The notes below the pieces were generated by a model. The model had not been told where the DNA came from and searched no databases. It was given only the letters and a program-made list of their open reading frames with translations. Of a DNA stretch of 54,607 bases, positions 23,925 to 35,086 are shown piece after piece. The stretch comes from Micractinium sp. NFX-FRZ (taxonomy: Eukaryota; Chlorophyta; Trebouxiophyceae; Chlorellales; Chlorellaceae): positions 1-54,607 of the forward strand of contig JAPTJF010000425.1 of the NCBI GenBank assembly GCA_029339195.1. The letters are read 5' to 3'. The translations under genes and the position numbers were made by a program. Position 1 is the first letter of the stretch; each line of letters opens with the position of its first letter.

Positions 23925-24461
23925 TGAGCCAGGAGCAACTGCCGGGGCGCAGCCTTCTTGCTGCCGCTTGCAATTGGTATCAGCATTGGCGGTTCGCTCC
24001 CTGGCGTCGCTGCTTTTCTGTCGCCCAACGATTTTGTGGCCACACGTCCTCGCCTGCACCCGTCCTCTCTCTCACTTCAACTCACTGCTTCCCCATCTGC
24101 CTCTAAACATTTGCCCCACCCCTGCTAGCGCACAGAGCTCCCCGCGACCCACTGCTGCCTACTCCCCTCGCTCTCACGCACTGCTGCTTCTGCTTATGCT
24201 TGCGCACAACCATGATACCCTCACGTGCACCCACTATGCTTCCATATAGCTCTGAATTCACGCGCATGCATGCCAGCCACATGCCGACTCTTTAACAGAA
24301 TTGGGGAGAGGAGGTGGAGGTTTGAGGCTCAATGAGTAAAGTAAAACGCCTCCATCGCTTGGAGGGTGCACTGGCAATCGCTCATTGCAAGGAAACGTGC
24401 TCTAGACTGCATACATGCGTGGCCGGCCTCAGCCCTGCTGCCGCACCAAGCCGCGTCCCGG
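23925..24461. other. Convergent 3'UTR region
   Basis: Lies between the stop codons of the HAKAI-like gene and the RING-TPR gene. T/C-rich, with no coding signal and no clean TGTAA on either strand. Confidence 0.6.
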
Positions 24462-27400
24462 TCAGCCCTGCTGCCGCATCATGCCAGCAAACTGCGCCAG
24501 GCTGGCGTGCTTCCGCTGCAGGCGGTCTGGCTGCCGCTCCAGCCCGCCCCCGCGCTCCAGCCCTGCCAGCAGCCTGCTGGCTTCATCCAGCAGCGCCTGC
24601 TCCGGGGGAACCGAGGAGGCACGGTGTAATGAGTGCAAGGGGTTGGGGAAGCTAAAGGACATTGGCACCTCTTGTTAGACGAGCATAAAGAGGGTGACCC
24701 GGACAGGTGCACAGCCGGCAGGCGAGTGCGCCAGCGGCAGCACGCCCGGCACTCACCTCTGCCTCCGCGCCGTTGCCCAGGCCCAGGCGGGCACCCGACA
24801 GCTTGAGACAGCTGGCCGCCAAGTCGAGGGCAGCCGAGCAGCAGGCGCCCTCTCCCTCAGCCTCCGGAGCTGACAACGAGGTGCTTGCACCCGCTGCCGC
24901 CGGCCCCGCCTGCTGCCCGCCGCCGCAGCCGCTGCTGCTCCTCTGCTCCTCTGTCCCGGCGTGCCACTGCTGCTGCGTGGCGGCCAGCAGGTCCCGGCGC
25001 AGCTGCAGCGCACGCTCGTACTGCTGGGCAGCCGAGCCCAGGTCCCCCTGCATGTGGTACAGCTCCCCAACCTTGTTCAGGGCCACAGACAGCGCCTGCT
25101 GCGCCTGCACAGGGGGCATGACACATGGGGGGGAGGGTGCGGGTGAGAGAATGGGCGGGCGGGTGACGAGCCAGGGCAGCGTCCAGTCGGAAGCAGCTCT
25201 GCGGCAGCTGCCCCATGCTCCCTTCGACAACACACACACACAGACCATGGCCGATGGCTGCATACGGTAGGCCACCCCGCTGGGTCCTGGGTCCTGCCCG
25301 GCCTCTTCCGGCAGCTCCACGCCCTCCCGACATCCACAAATCATGGGGTACCCTGCCAGCTCTCACCCACAGCAGATGCACACCCACAGAACTCTAGGCG
25401 CTGCCCCGCTCATGTGGCCGTTCCCCACTCTCACATACACCACCACCCAGACCCAGCACCCTCCCAACTCAAAACTGTGACGGATGGCCCACCCGGCCCA
25501 CCTCTGGGTCCTGCCCCGCCTCCTGCAGCAGCTCCACGCTCTCATGATACAACGCCAGCGTGCCAGGTGCATCGCCATCTGCACGGCAGCAATCCCCCAG
25601 GCAGCCGCACACCGCGCCCAGCCTGCAGCACGGCAGGGCAGCAGCGTACGCACATCAACATCTGGGCCGGCGCTGGGTGCATCCTCCTGTTCCCATCGCT
25701 GGGCAAGCCGTGCTGGCTGACAAGCAGCCCTCCCCCCTCCCCCTGCTATTCTCCCACGGGCTGACAGCAGCCGCGTGAGCCTCTCAGGTTGGCATCCCTC
25801 CCCGCCAGCAGCTTGCCTGCAGTGCAGCGACGCGACGTCTGGCCCTGGCTGCTGGTCCTGCTGCTGCTGCGCCGCCTCCAGCTGCTGCTGCAGGTCCTCT
25901 CGGCACTGCTCAAAGCGGTGGCGCGCGCTGTCTGCAGGGTGGGCAGGGGAGGCAGCAATGCACCAGAGGTCGTGCTTACTAGTTCAGCCAGCCGCGTGCG
26001 GAGTGCCAGGTGCACTGCATGCGCAGCTGTGCACGCCGCCAATGCAGCATGCTACACACTGCAGTGAGCTGCACACTGCGGCTAGCCGCTCGCACCTGTG
26101 TTGCCGGCTGCGATGGCACGCAGGCCCAGCTGAAGCAGGAAGGCGGCACGGCTGCGCTCCCCCGCCATCCCGTCCACCTGCGGTGCACAGAAGGGGGCGC
26201 AAATGGGACACAGAGGCAAGAGTGGTGAGGTCAGGGGGAAGGAGGCACACTGTACATGACACCCTCCATGCTGCCACCAGCCAGGCCCCTGGGCACGGCT
26301 CCAGCTGACCAGGGCGGTGCGATCTCTCTGCAGCTGGCATCTCCCAACCATGACGTTTCCATGTCAACGGTGCAGTGCAGCACGTCGCTGCTGCTGTGCA
26401 GGCCGCAACTGCTGCCCGCCCACCTCCTGCCCACGCACCGCCCCCCCGCAACATTGCCCACTCTTGCCCACCTCCACACAGCCACCCTGTGCCCCATACC
26501 GCTGCCCTGAGACACCCGCCCCGCGCCCAGCACCCACCTCGTGGCCCCCGCTGCCCTCCAGCTCCCAAATGGTGTGGTTGCCGGCATGCGCCTCGATGTA
26601 GCGATCCACCACGGCTGCACGGTGCAACAAGCGTGTGGCACGGCACAGGAAGGACAGGTTGGGCCACGCTATGCACCTTGTTGTGGCTATGGTTTGCCCC
26701 CTGCCATGCGTCTAAATGTAAAGATATGTCAGGATGCACAGCACATGCCAAGCGGAGGGGAGGCGAGGCAGATGAGGCGTTGGGGCTGACAGGGCTGGGT
26801 GGACGGAGCAGGCGGCTGCCAAGCGCAGGCCGAGATGAGCGCCACAACAGCCTGGGCCTGCCACCTGACGGGGGGAAATGCTGGTGCATCCAGCTAGGAA
26901 CAGGTCAGAGGCTGCCACCTGGCACGGCTTGCTGCCCTAGAAACCCCGCAGCTGCAGAGTCCTGCGCCTACCCACCCACCCATCCTGCGTGTGTCCATCG
27001 CCCTGCACCTCCCCCTCTGCAGCGCCGGACATGCAGCAGTCATGCCTCGCCACCCGCAAACCCCCCCGCAGGCCCTGAACACTTGCAACCGCCCTCACCC
27101 TGCGTGTCGGGATCAGGTGTCAGCCCAGCGATGTCGGCGCCGCAGATGGGGCAGTCGCGCACGCCGCGGATGCAGCCGGCGCAGTAGCGGTGGCCGCAGC
27201 TGGTCACCGCGCAGTCGTGATAGAGAGCTCTGTGGCACGGGGGGGAAGCAGGGATGGCGCACCATTGAGCCATGGAAGCACAGGCCGAGTTAGTGCACGC
27301 ACCGGGGGCAGGCGGCCGCAGGGGTGATGGAAGCGCAACATGCAAAAGGTTTCAGAGTGTGACGCCTAACGGCCTGCTGGGCCAGCACTGGGCAGCAGGG

Positions 27401-27950
27401 GTGCATAACTATACGCCTGCATTGTCCTGCTCCACCAAAGTGGACGCCCCAGGCCAACCCACGCCCACCGCCTCTCCACCCACCGGCAGATGAGGCAGTG
27501 GAACGCCCCCAGTTTGGGCTGCTGCCCGCCGCCAAAGCCCAGCGGGCAGACCGCAGGCTGAGGTGCTGCTGCTCCAGCTGCCGTGGCGGGGCTGCTGCTG
27601 GCAGGCTGTGCTCCTGCAGAGGGCTCGTCCCCTGCGTCCGGGGTGGCGACAGCTACGCTGCCCATGCCTGCCAGGAAGGGGCACTGGCCTGCGCCGCCTG
27701 CAGACTCCTGGTCTCTGCCCGCCGCCGCCGCCGCCGCCGCCGCCACAGGGCATGGCAACTGACTCTGCCCTGCCGGGGCCGCCTGCTCACTTCTGTGCCC
27801 GGCTGCCCGCAAGCGGCTCATGGGGCACTGCGCAGGGGGCTCCGAGGCCACGGCCTCGCCTTCCGGAATTGCTGTGCTGCCTCCGCCAGCAGGTGCTTGC
27901 GCATGCTGCTCCCCGGACTTGGGCCATATGTGCCGAAACGGACAGCTCAT
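24462..27950 (-). CDS. RING finger plus TPR protein with N-terminal Cys-Pro motifs
   Basis: Eight exons (27484-27950, 27099-27229, 26538-26614, 26096-26177, 25817-25931, 25502-25622, 24757-25104, 24462-24596) join in phase to 491 residues. The N-terminal ~150 residues are Ala/Gly-rich with five Cys-Pro-hydrophobic dipeptides (CPF, CPM, CPV, CPF, CPL) and an eight-Ala run coded by GCC repeats. A C3HC4 RING follows at ~152-195 (HCLIC, CGHRYCAGC, CPIC). The C-terminal half is helical, with TPR-like repeats (ALNKVGELYHMQGDLGSAAQ, then QYERALQLRRDLLA; CLGDCCRADGDAPGTLALYH) suggesting protein binding. ATG at 27950 is used because the longer frame starts with GTG. The intron 25623-25816 uses a GC donor. 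Likely an E3 ligase; substrate unknown. Confidence 0.8.
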
Positions 27951-28671
27951 TGCAGAGGCTGAGGAGAAGGAAGCAGGTGCCGGCGGATTGCAGAAGACCT
28001 CCTGGGCCACGGGCGAGGCTGGTAAGTTGCTGGATAAACACAGGAAATGATTCACATGTGATCAACAGTGCTCAAGCTAATGCTGCACGCTCTCCGAGTG
28101 CGCCGAGCGCGCCTTACACGTGGACTGAGGCAAATGAGGGCATCGCCGTGGGCTGTCGCGCTTCTGTTGCTGTGCATTGACCACACGTATATCACCGGCT
28201 CACAGCCGTGTTTGCGAGCGATAACCCGTGCTCAGTGTCGGAAGAGGCCCAAGAGGTGCGTGTGTGTGTCGCACAGAGGGTCTGATGCGCTGGAATGCTC
28301 GGCATGAGTGATGCACGCGACTGCAGGCCGTCTCGCACCATGCGCCCTCGCCACAGGAGACAGCCACGCTGCCGCTACTGCCAGCACCGCCGTTACCTGA
28401 CTGCCGCCTAACCTTGCCCGCCGTCCTTGCACCAATTCTTTCAGGTTGATCTCTCGCTTCCAAACTATTCAGTAAGCAAGCCGACGGCATCCTCTGGCTG
28501 CTGGGAGGGCGGGCTGACCCGCCTCCGCTGCTGACCTGCTCCTCGCCAGGAAGGGCACTGCACGTCGCTGGCCCCTTGGGTACCCGCCGCTGGCCCCAGT
28601 TTGCCTGATCCCTCCCTCACACCTGATAGAGGCAGCCGCGAGGCACCAGTGAACCTGTGTCAGCGAGCGAC
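27951..28671. promoter_or_regulatory. Divergent promoter region, RING-TPR and FSH1-like genes
   Basis: About 720 bp between divergent start codons. GC is lower than in flanking exons. No ORF with an ATG is convincing and no recognisable core element is present. Confidence 0.5.
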
Positions 28672-30734
28672 ATGCCGCACCAGCCGCCGCGCAAGCTGCG
28701 CATCCTGGCGCTGCACAGCTTCCGCACCTCGGGCGCCATCTTCCGGGAGCAGCTGCGGCGGGCGGGGCTGGACGAGGCGCTGGCGGACCTGATGGACGTG
28801 GTGAGCTGCATGAAAGCTGTGTGTGGGGTGGACGCCTGTTGTGGGCCGTTTATTGGAGGCAGCTGCGGCGGGTGGGGCTGGTTGGTGCGCTGGCATGCGC
28901 CATAGACGTGGTGGGAGGGTGAGGAATGTGGGTGCACTCGTTGTTGTTGATGCATGGGGAGGGTTGGGGGCGGGAGGACTAGCTTGTGGGCTGTAACGGG
29001 CGCTCCTGGGGGTTGGACTGCGGTCCTCTTTGTGCGCTGCGCTGGTGATGGGAGGCCTTGCCGCTGGGCCGCTGTGGCTTCATACAGCGCTGCCTGCTCC
29101 CTCCCCCCCTCGCTGGGAACCGGCCCTTGCGCTGCCCAGGCGAGGGCAGGAGGCATCTGGTGGGCTGAGGAGCTGCCCACACTATGACCGCTTGCAGTCG
29201 CTGTGACCGCTAGCGAGCACTGTGCCAGGGAGTCTATCCATTGGCCCTCCCCCTGCGCCTCCCCAACTACGCCTCCCCCCACCCCACCACCCCACCCCAC
29301 CGGCAGACGTTCATCGACGCCCCCAACGCCGCCAGCGGGCCCATCCCGGATGACGTGGCGCCCTTCTTCTCCAACCCCTACTACGAGTGGTGAGCCCTAC
29401 TACGAGTTGTAGGGAGGAGAACTGGGAAGTTTGTGGCAGCAGGGCGGAGAAGAGGAAGTGCGTGGCAGCAGGGCCGAGAGGCTCCCAGCAGAGGGGTGCT
29501 CTGCGCTTCCCCGCACCTCCTAAATGGTGTGAGAAGGATGGGAGGGCAGGAACAGTTCAAACCAACACTCAACCAGGGCTCCCGCTGCCGTGAGGAGCGC
29601 GGACCACCCACATGTCACCCATCCCAGCAGCCCAACCACTACCGCACCCCCATATGCAACAGGTGGAATGCCGACCGCGACGAGCAGGGGCGCTGGCAGT
29701 ATGCGGGGTGGCAGCGGGCGGTGGCGCAAGTTGAGGACGCGCTGCGCCTGCACGGCCCCTTTGACGGCCTCATGGGCTTCAGCCAGGTGGGCGGGTGCCA
29801 GCTGGCATGCAAGTGGTGGGCGTGGCGGCGGTGCAGCGCCAAGGGTGTTGGCATTACTTGGGGGTGGCAAGGTGGCGGCAGGGGTGCACACTGTGCAAGC
29901 CAGCCGGGCGCAGGGTGCCCGACGGCTGCTGCCCGCGGCCGGGCGCATGCATGTTTGTGCTGGTCCAGCGGCTCAGCGCACTATGCCGCCTTTCTGCCCT
30001 GGTTGTGCGCTGCAGGGCGGCGCCATGGCATCACTAGTAGTGGGCATGCAGCGCAGCGGGTTTGCCTTCAAGGCCATTGCACCGCTGCGCTTCTGCATCT
30101 GCTTCGCCGGCATCAGGTGCGCTTGGTGCTGGCCTGCTGCTTGCATGCACGCATCTGCTGGCCTGTGTGCCTGGCGCTGCTGCACGCTGGTGCCTGCTCC
30201 CCACAATGACACCTGCCCCGGGCATTTGGTTGCCCCTTTGGCAGGCCAGCGCTGCCTGTCAGCCCTTGTGCAGCTACCCTCGACTACCCTGCACACTTTC
30301 ACCCCAAGGCCATGCCGCCTGTACACCCCACCCCCACCCCACCGCACCCCTGCCCTGCCCAGGCAAATGCACGCCCCAGCTGGCGCGCCTCTTCACCCGC
30401 CCCCCGTACCTCCCACCCATGTGCCCCTGACCCCTGCCATCATGTCGCCCACCAATCCGTCTGTGCCACCACCCCACCACCCCCACCCGTCCCCCGCAGG
30501 GTGCGCGATCCCCAGCTGGAGCGCTTCTACGCCCCCCTCAAGGACGTCCCCTCCCTGCACATCATCGGGGACAAGGACCCGGTGAAGAGGCTGACCAACC
30601 TGCTGATCGAGAGCTTTGAGCGGCCCGTGGTGGTGGGCCACCCAAGGGGCCACGTCATCCCCGCGCTGCCGCCGCCAGACCTGGAGCGCGTGCGCGCCTT
30701 CCTGCGGACGCAGCAGCAGGGGGCCAGCTTGTAG
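28672..30734 (+). CDS. FSH1/OVCA2-type alpha/beta serine hydrolase
   Basis: Five exons (28672-28800, 29307-29389, 29663-29786, 30016-30116, 30500-30734) join in phase to 223 residues, the usual family length. It begins with the first beta strand (LRILALHSFRTSG), has FIDAP and the YYEWWNADRDEQGRWQY region typical of FSH1/OVCA2 proteins, the nucleophile elbow GFSQGG (Ser ~111, split by an intron after the Gln), a candidate catalytic Asp in IIGDKDP (~172) and His in HPRGHVIP (~197). All three catalytic residues are present, so an active esterase/hydrolase is likely; the substrate is unknown. TGTAA lies 260 nt past the stop. Introns 1 and 2 hold copies of the preceding exon ends. Confidence 0.92.
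28748..28915 (+). repeat. Exon-1-end duplication in FSH1-like intron 1
   Basis: Exon end and donor at 28748-28805 recur at 28858-28915, 44 of 58 bases identical without gaps (counted by eye), an offset of 110 nt. Confidence 0.85.
29376..29410 (+). repeat. Exon-2-end duplication at the FSH1-like intron 2 donor
   Basis: CCCTACTACGAGT at the exon end is repeated exactly 19 nt later, immediately after the donor. A second imperfect tandem repeat of about 30 bp follows around 29425-29480. Confidence 0.8.
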
Positions 30735-31430
30735 CGGGGCGAGGGAGAGCGCGAGGCACATTCGATGCTAACCATTCTTTTGGGTCGCGCACGCCGCCTG
30801 TATCTCCAATTCAGCGTGCACCAGATGCAGGCGGCAGCCCCACGATTCTGTACAGCGTCTTCCCTACATCTCACAGTCACTCTTCCACCCCCAGACAACT
30901 GCCGGGGTGGTGCGCCTTTCCCGTGCCGTGCTGCTCGAGTGCCTTTGACATCCCACCTGCACAAACCCAGGGCATGGCTGGCTGCTACACGGCTGTAACA
31001 TGCGCGCAAATTCCCGTTTGTGAATCATAGCCAAGTGGAAATGATCCCGCCGGAATGAGTGACAGGAGTGGGGGTGCTTAGCACAGCGGTTGCCAGCAAG
31101 CAAAGGTTTGTAGTGGTGCTTCAGTGGGGTTTGAAAACATGTCATGGCCGACAATAAACAGAAGTGACATGAAAGCAGTACACACATTAACAGATGTCTA
31201 ATTTTGGACGTGGATTTCAAAGCAGGAAAACGGCCAGCCTCCACCCCACTTCTCAGCGGGGGCCATGGCAGCATGCGGGGAGCTGACCATGAATGGAAGA
31301 CTTCCTTATTATGTGTGGCAAAGTGATGCAGCTGGGCATCAGGGCATGAGTTACTGCTAATCGTAGTTTGGCGGGCAGGGAGTGCCTGTGGTGCAGAGCG
31401 TGTATAGAGGCCCGGTTGGGTTGGGGGCTG
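30735..31430. other. Convergent intergenic region, relatively AT-rich
   Basis: Contains the FSH1-like 3'UTR (TGTAA at 30994-30998) and the 3' side of membrane protein A. GC is lower than in neighbouring coding sequence. No gene seen. Confidence 0.6.
30994..30998 (+). terminator. TGTAA poly(A) signal of the FSH1-like gene
   Basis: TGTAA 260 nt after the stop codon. Confidence 0.55.
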
Positions 31431-33807
31431 CTAGAGCAGCAGCGGGCGGGCCACGTTGACGAGCGACCAGATGGAGCAAGACGAGATGTAGAGCTCCACG
31501 GCTAGCCAGGGGACCGGCCGCCAGCCGTTCATTTCTTGCAGCGCACGCTCATGCACCTCCCAGCTGGCTGCCAGGCGGGCAGGCGACTGCCCGCTGTCCC
31601 CTGCTGCCACCGCCTCCAGCGCCTGCCGCGCCGCAAACACCTTGCGCTGCCCCTGCTCCAGCCGGTGCAGCACAACCAGCGGCACTGCCAGCGTGCACAG
31701 CAGCAGCGACCAGGAAGACACGGCGGCGCACTGCTGGAGTGGGTCGAGGGCGGCATCTGGGGCTGGTGGGAACAGCGACAGCGGGAAGATGGTGGCAGAG
31801 CTGCAAGGACACAAGTGGGGTGGACGGACGCTGGGTGACACCTGGCAGAGTAGAGATACCCTGGTACAGCACAGACAACTGGTACAGTACAGACACCTGG
31901 CAGAGCAGAGACAACTGCACGCAGCAGCAGCTGCCCATGGCAACCACATGTCTCAAGTGCCTGTGTGCAGCGCTGGCTTTGCTTGGCAAGCGGGCAGGTG
32001 GGCCAGGGAGGCCGGGGGGCACTCACTGAGCCAGCTCCAGCGCTGCATGCAGAGTGGCCAAGGGGGCCTCCACCCCAGCGCCCGCAAGCATCCTGCCGCA
32101 CATGCTCCGGGTGAGGGCGAGCTGGCAGGAGGAGGGGGCAGAGAGAGGAGGAGGGGGGCGGGGCGAGGGGCACAGTCAGCACACCATGCAGCGCCAGCCT
32201 GCTCCAGCGGCGCGGCGGGGGCGAGCGCAGCAGCAGGTTGCAAGGTAACCAGCAGTGCGCTCTCAACCCTCCCTCACAGCTTCAATGACAGAGTGGGGTG
32301 TCGCCAGCAGCTGGCGCAGTGCGCAGGCAGATGGTGCGGCGGGGGCAAGCGCAGGTGTGGGGTGTTGAGGTATGGGCCAGCGCGCTGTTACTCGGGCTCA
32401 CCGGCGGCAGGGACAGCAAGGGGAGCGCCACCTTGCTCCAGCGCACATCCAGGCGTGCAAACAGCTGGTAGAGGGCCACCCACAGGCCGCCGTTGCACAC
32501 GACGGTGGTGAAGAGCAGCAGCAGCGGGGAGGCGCGGTGATGCGCAAACAGATTGGTGCCGCCGTGCAGCGCTGCGAAGAGGCAAAAGGGTGGGTGCGTA
32601 GGGGGTGGGGGTGGGGGTGGGGTGTGCGGGTGGGGCGCCTGCCCGCGCCCCTCGGGATATGCAGTACATGTCACATCATGGGATGTGTCACGTCGCCATG
32701 GCATGTAGGCATGTGGGGCGGAGGCGGGCAGGTGCGTGGCGGGGCACAGGCCGCGCGCAGCGGCCTTGGGCAACCAGGTGCAGTCCTGGCAAATGGCGCA
32801 TACGCTTCCGCACGCAGCAAGACGCGGGGCGAGGCAGGCAGGCAGGGGCGCAGGCAGGTGAGGCTGCCTCACCCAGTGTGTGTGCAACCCACAACACGTG
32901 AAGGGTGGCCAGAGTGGTCAGCAGCTCTCGGTGCCGCGCATAGCCCGCGCGCCGGTGGGAGGCCATCCAGGCCAGGCACGCGGCCAGCAAGCTGTGGGAG
33001 GAGCAGGCGGCGGCCAGACCTGCGGTTGCAGGTGCGTTGTGGGGGGGAAACCAGTGACGAGTGCAGACACTGGGAGGCCAGGTGTGCGGCGGGGATGCGC
33101 CAGTCGACAGCCGGCAGTCGAGGCGCGCTAGAGGAGTGCGCCCGTGGCGGCGGCGGCAGGTGATGGGCCTCCTCCAGCGCCCCCCGCTTCCCATCTAGCC
33201 TAGTATCCCCTCTGTCAGCGTGTGCCCTAACGTCACATGGCTGCCACAGTCGGAGGCGCTACACTGGAAGCGCCCCTTGCAAGTGCCACGATGGTGCAGG
33301 CAAACGGCTGGCAGGTAGGAGGCAGCGAGCTGCCCAGCGACAAGCTGTGCTGGCCAGGTGAAGGGCACACCGAGGCACGCGCTCACCATACAAGCCTTCC
33401 TGCAGCCACGTGCGGCCGACCAGAAAGATGAGCAGCCACACCGCAACAGCGCGCCATCCCACGCAGTCTGCTCCAGTGCCCGCCTCGTTCAGCCTCCTGG
33501 AGCAGGGGGTGAGGGTGCGGGGCTTGTGCGGTGTAGGCGGGGCCGAATGCGGCAAGAGTGGCAGGGAACCACCGCTGCGGCACGGCAGAGGTGCTTGGAG
33601 GACTAGGAGCTGCAGAGAGACAGTCACACGCCGTAGGGATTTGGGCAGTTGCAAGAAGAGACCTCTGGCACTTGCAGGGCGCGAAACCAGGGCCCAGTTG
33701 GCCACAGCAGGCGGGAGACGTGACGGGCGTGCGACGGGCGGATGACCAGCCGGGCCGCGGACACCCCCTGGTAGGCCCACAAGCGCAGGCAGCGCTTGCA
33801 GTGTCAT
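31431..33807 (-). CDS. Multi-pass membrane protein, local family member A
   Basis: Exons 33387-33807, 32873-33019, 32402-32571, 32027-32121 and 31431-31800 join in phase to about 400 residues with several hydrophobic helices (AVAVWLLIFLVG, SPLLLLFTTVVCNGGLWVAL, SWSLLLCTLAVPLVVLH, LYISSCSIWSLVNVA). I do not recognise a named family. It is paralogous to the gene at 35087-37296: the 110-nt and 147-nt exons have the same lengths and phases, and shared motifs include YARHRELLxxLxxLHxxW, MCxRML...LELAH and a final SCxIWSV. The first ~100 residues (33497-33807) read through where the paralog has an intron and are proline-rich, so the N-terminus is uncertain. Membrane location is predicted; function unknown. 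Confidence 0.7.
31841..31914. repeat. Short tandem repeat (18-19 bp x 4) in an intron
   Basis: Four units starting CCTGGCAGAG or CCTGGTACAG at 31841, 31860, 31878 and 31896, in the last intron of membrane protein A. Confidence 0.8.
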
Positions 33808-35086
33808 CGTGCGGAGCGCATGTGCCAATTACTTGCGAATTCAGAAGGTGGCGCACAAGCACAGCTGTGTGTGTGTGTGTGAACTCGGGCCGAACCGCCC
33901 TTCGCCTCACCGTCGCCACTCGCAGTCCCGCCATCGCCTCCAACGGTTCATCATGTGTGCAAAAAATCTGATTTGACACAAGAGGCCGGCGGCAGGGTCT
34001 TGCTCCGCCCCGCGGTGCGACTCTCTCCCTGCTGGCTAAGCAAGCGTGCGCGGTGGCATCGCCAGTGATCCAGCATTCATCCTAGACACGTACACAAGCC
34101 CAAAGAGGCCGCACTGGGAGACCTGAATGTGCCAGAACACCCCTCCGGTTCCCTGCCAACCTGTGGCCAGCAGACTGGTGCTGCTGGAACCTGGGGCAGC
34201 TTCCTGAGGGGTAGGCAGCAGGCTCTGCTGGTGGGCTGCCACTGGGCAAGGCGCGCCCACCTTCAACATTCTATGCCGTTCCACATTGGGTAGCAGCATG
34301 CCTGTTGACGGCTGAGGGTGGCACCCCTGGAGATGGGTCCCTCCCTGCTCCACTTCTCGGTGGCCGGTAGCCGGCGCCGGTGGCTGTGTCATGCAGCTTG
34401 GACAGCCCCGTCCAGTCTGTCCCACAAACCCATGAGATTACACAGCACATGCGCACAGCGTACTTACCCGGTTAAGGACGTGCGTCAGCACATTAGGAGG
34501 CTTCGGGGACCACCTCGCACTGGCGGTGCTGGCGCCGGTGCGCCAGTGTGTCCCCAAGCGCACCCTTCATGGATCCTCCCCGAGTGGGTCACTGGCCACT
34601 CTAGCGCCTGCATGCGTGCAGCCTGTGGGCAGTTGAGCAACCAATCAAAGGCGGCATGCCTCTGTGAACCAACCGCTACTGGCTTCACATGGCCCGCGGG
34701 TGCCGCAACACATGGAGGTGCCACCCCCCTGCCCGGCCGCCGCTTGCATCGTTTGTACTCCTTCCCAGACCCCTCACCATGCCGTGCGTCACTTGTTTAC
34801 TTGGCGAAGAAGCGCCAGAGGAAGCATTAAAGGGATACATCCGTATGCAGGAAGATGCCATCAAGACGGAAAGGAGGGTGCTTCCAGGTGGGGGCGGATC
34901 AGAGGTCAGTTGTCATAGCCGAGGGCGAGCTGCCGAGGGGTCTCTGGTACAAAGGTTCGTTCATGCAGGTTGGCCTATACACCCCAATAATTTGCACAAA
35001 ACTCTTTCTACTGGTACAGCCGCGGGCAGCAGGGGAGCGGAGCGCCAGCATGGGCAGGTGGCCTGCCATGCACCGGCGCCGCCTAC
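33808..35086. other. Intergenic between tandem membrane protein genes
   Basis: About 1.3 kb with no supported gene. It should contain the promoter of member A on the left, with a short GT dinucleotide run near 33865, and the 3'UTR of member B on the right, with TGTAA on the minus strand at 34438-34442. Minus-strand frames near 34040-34425 match nothing recognisable. Confidence 0.55.
34438..34442 (-). terminator. Possible TGTAA poly(A) signal of membrane protein B
   Basis: TTACA on the plus strand, about 645 nt past the stop, which is long for a 3'UTR; assigned only for lack of a nearer signal. Confidence 0.3.

Noticed and set aside
25623..25816. Reading the RING-TPR intron as coding
   Set aside because: It has no stop in frame, but its length is not a multiple of three and the next exon would be out of frame.
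27951..28055. Longer N-terminus for the RING-TPR protein
   Set aside because: The upstream start codon is GTG; the first ATG in frame is at 27950.
34039..34425. Minus-strand ORF between the tandem membrane protein genes
   Set aside because: No homology, no family resemblance and no splice partners seen; treated as chance.
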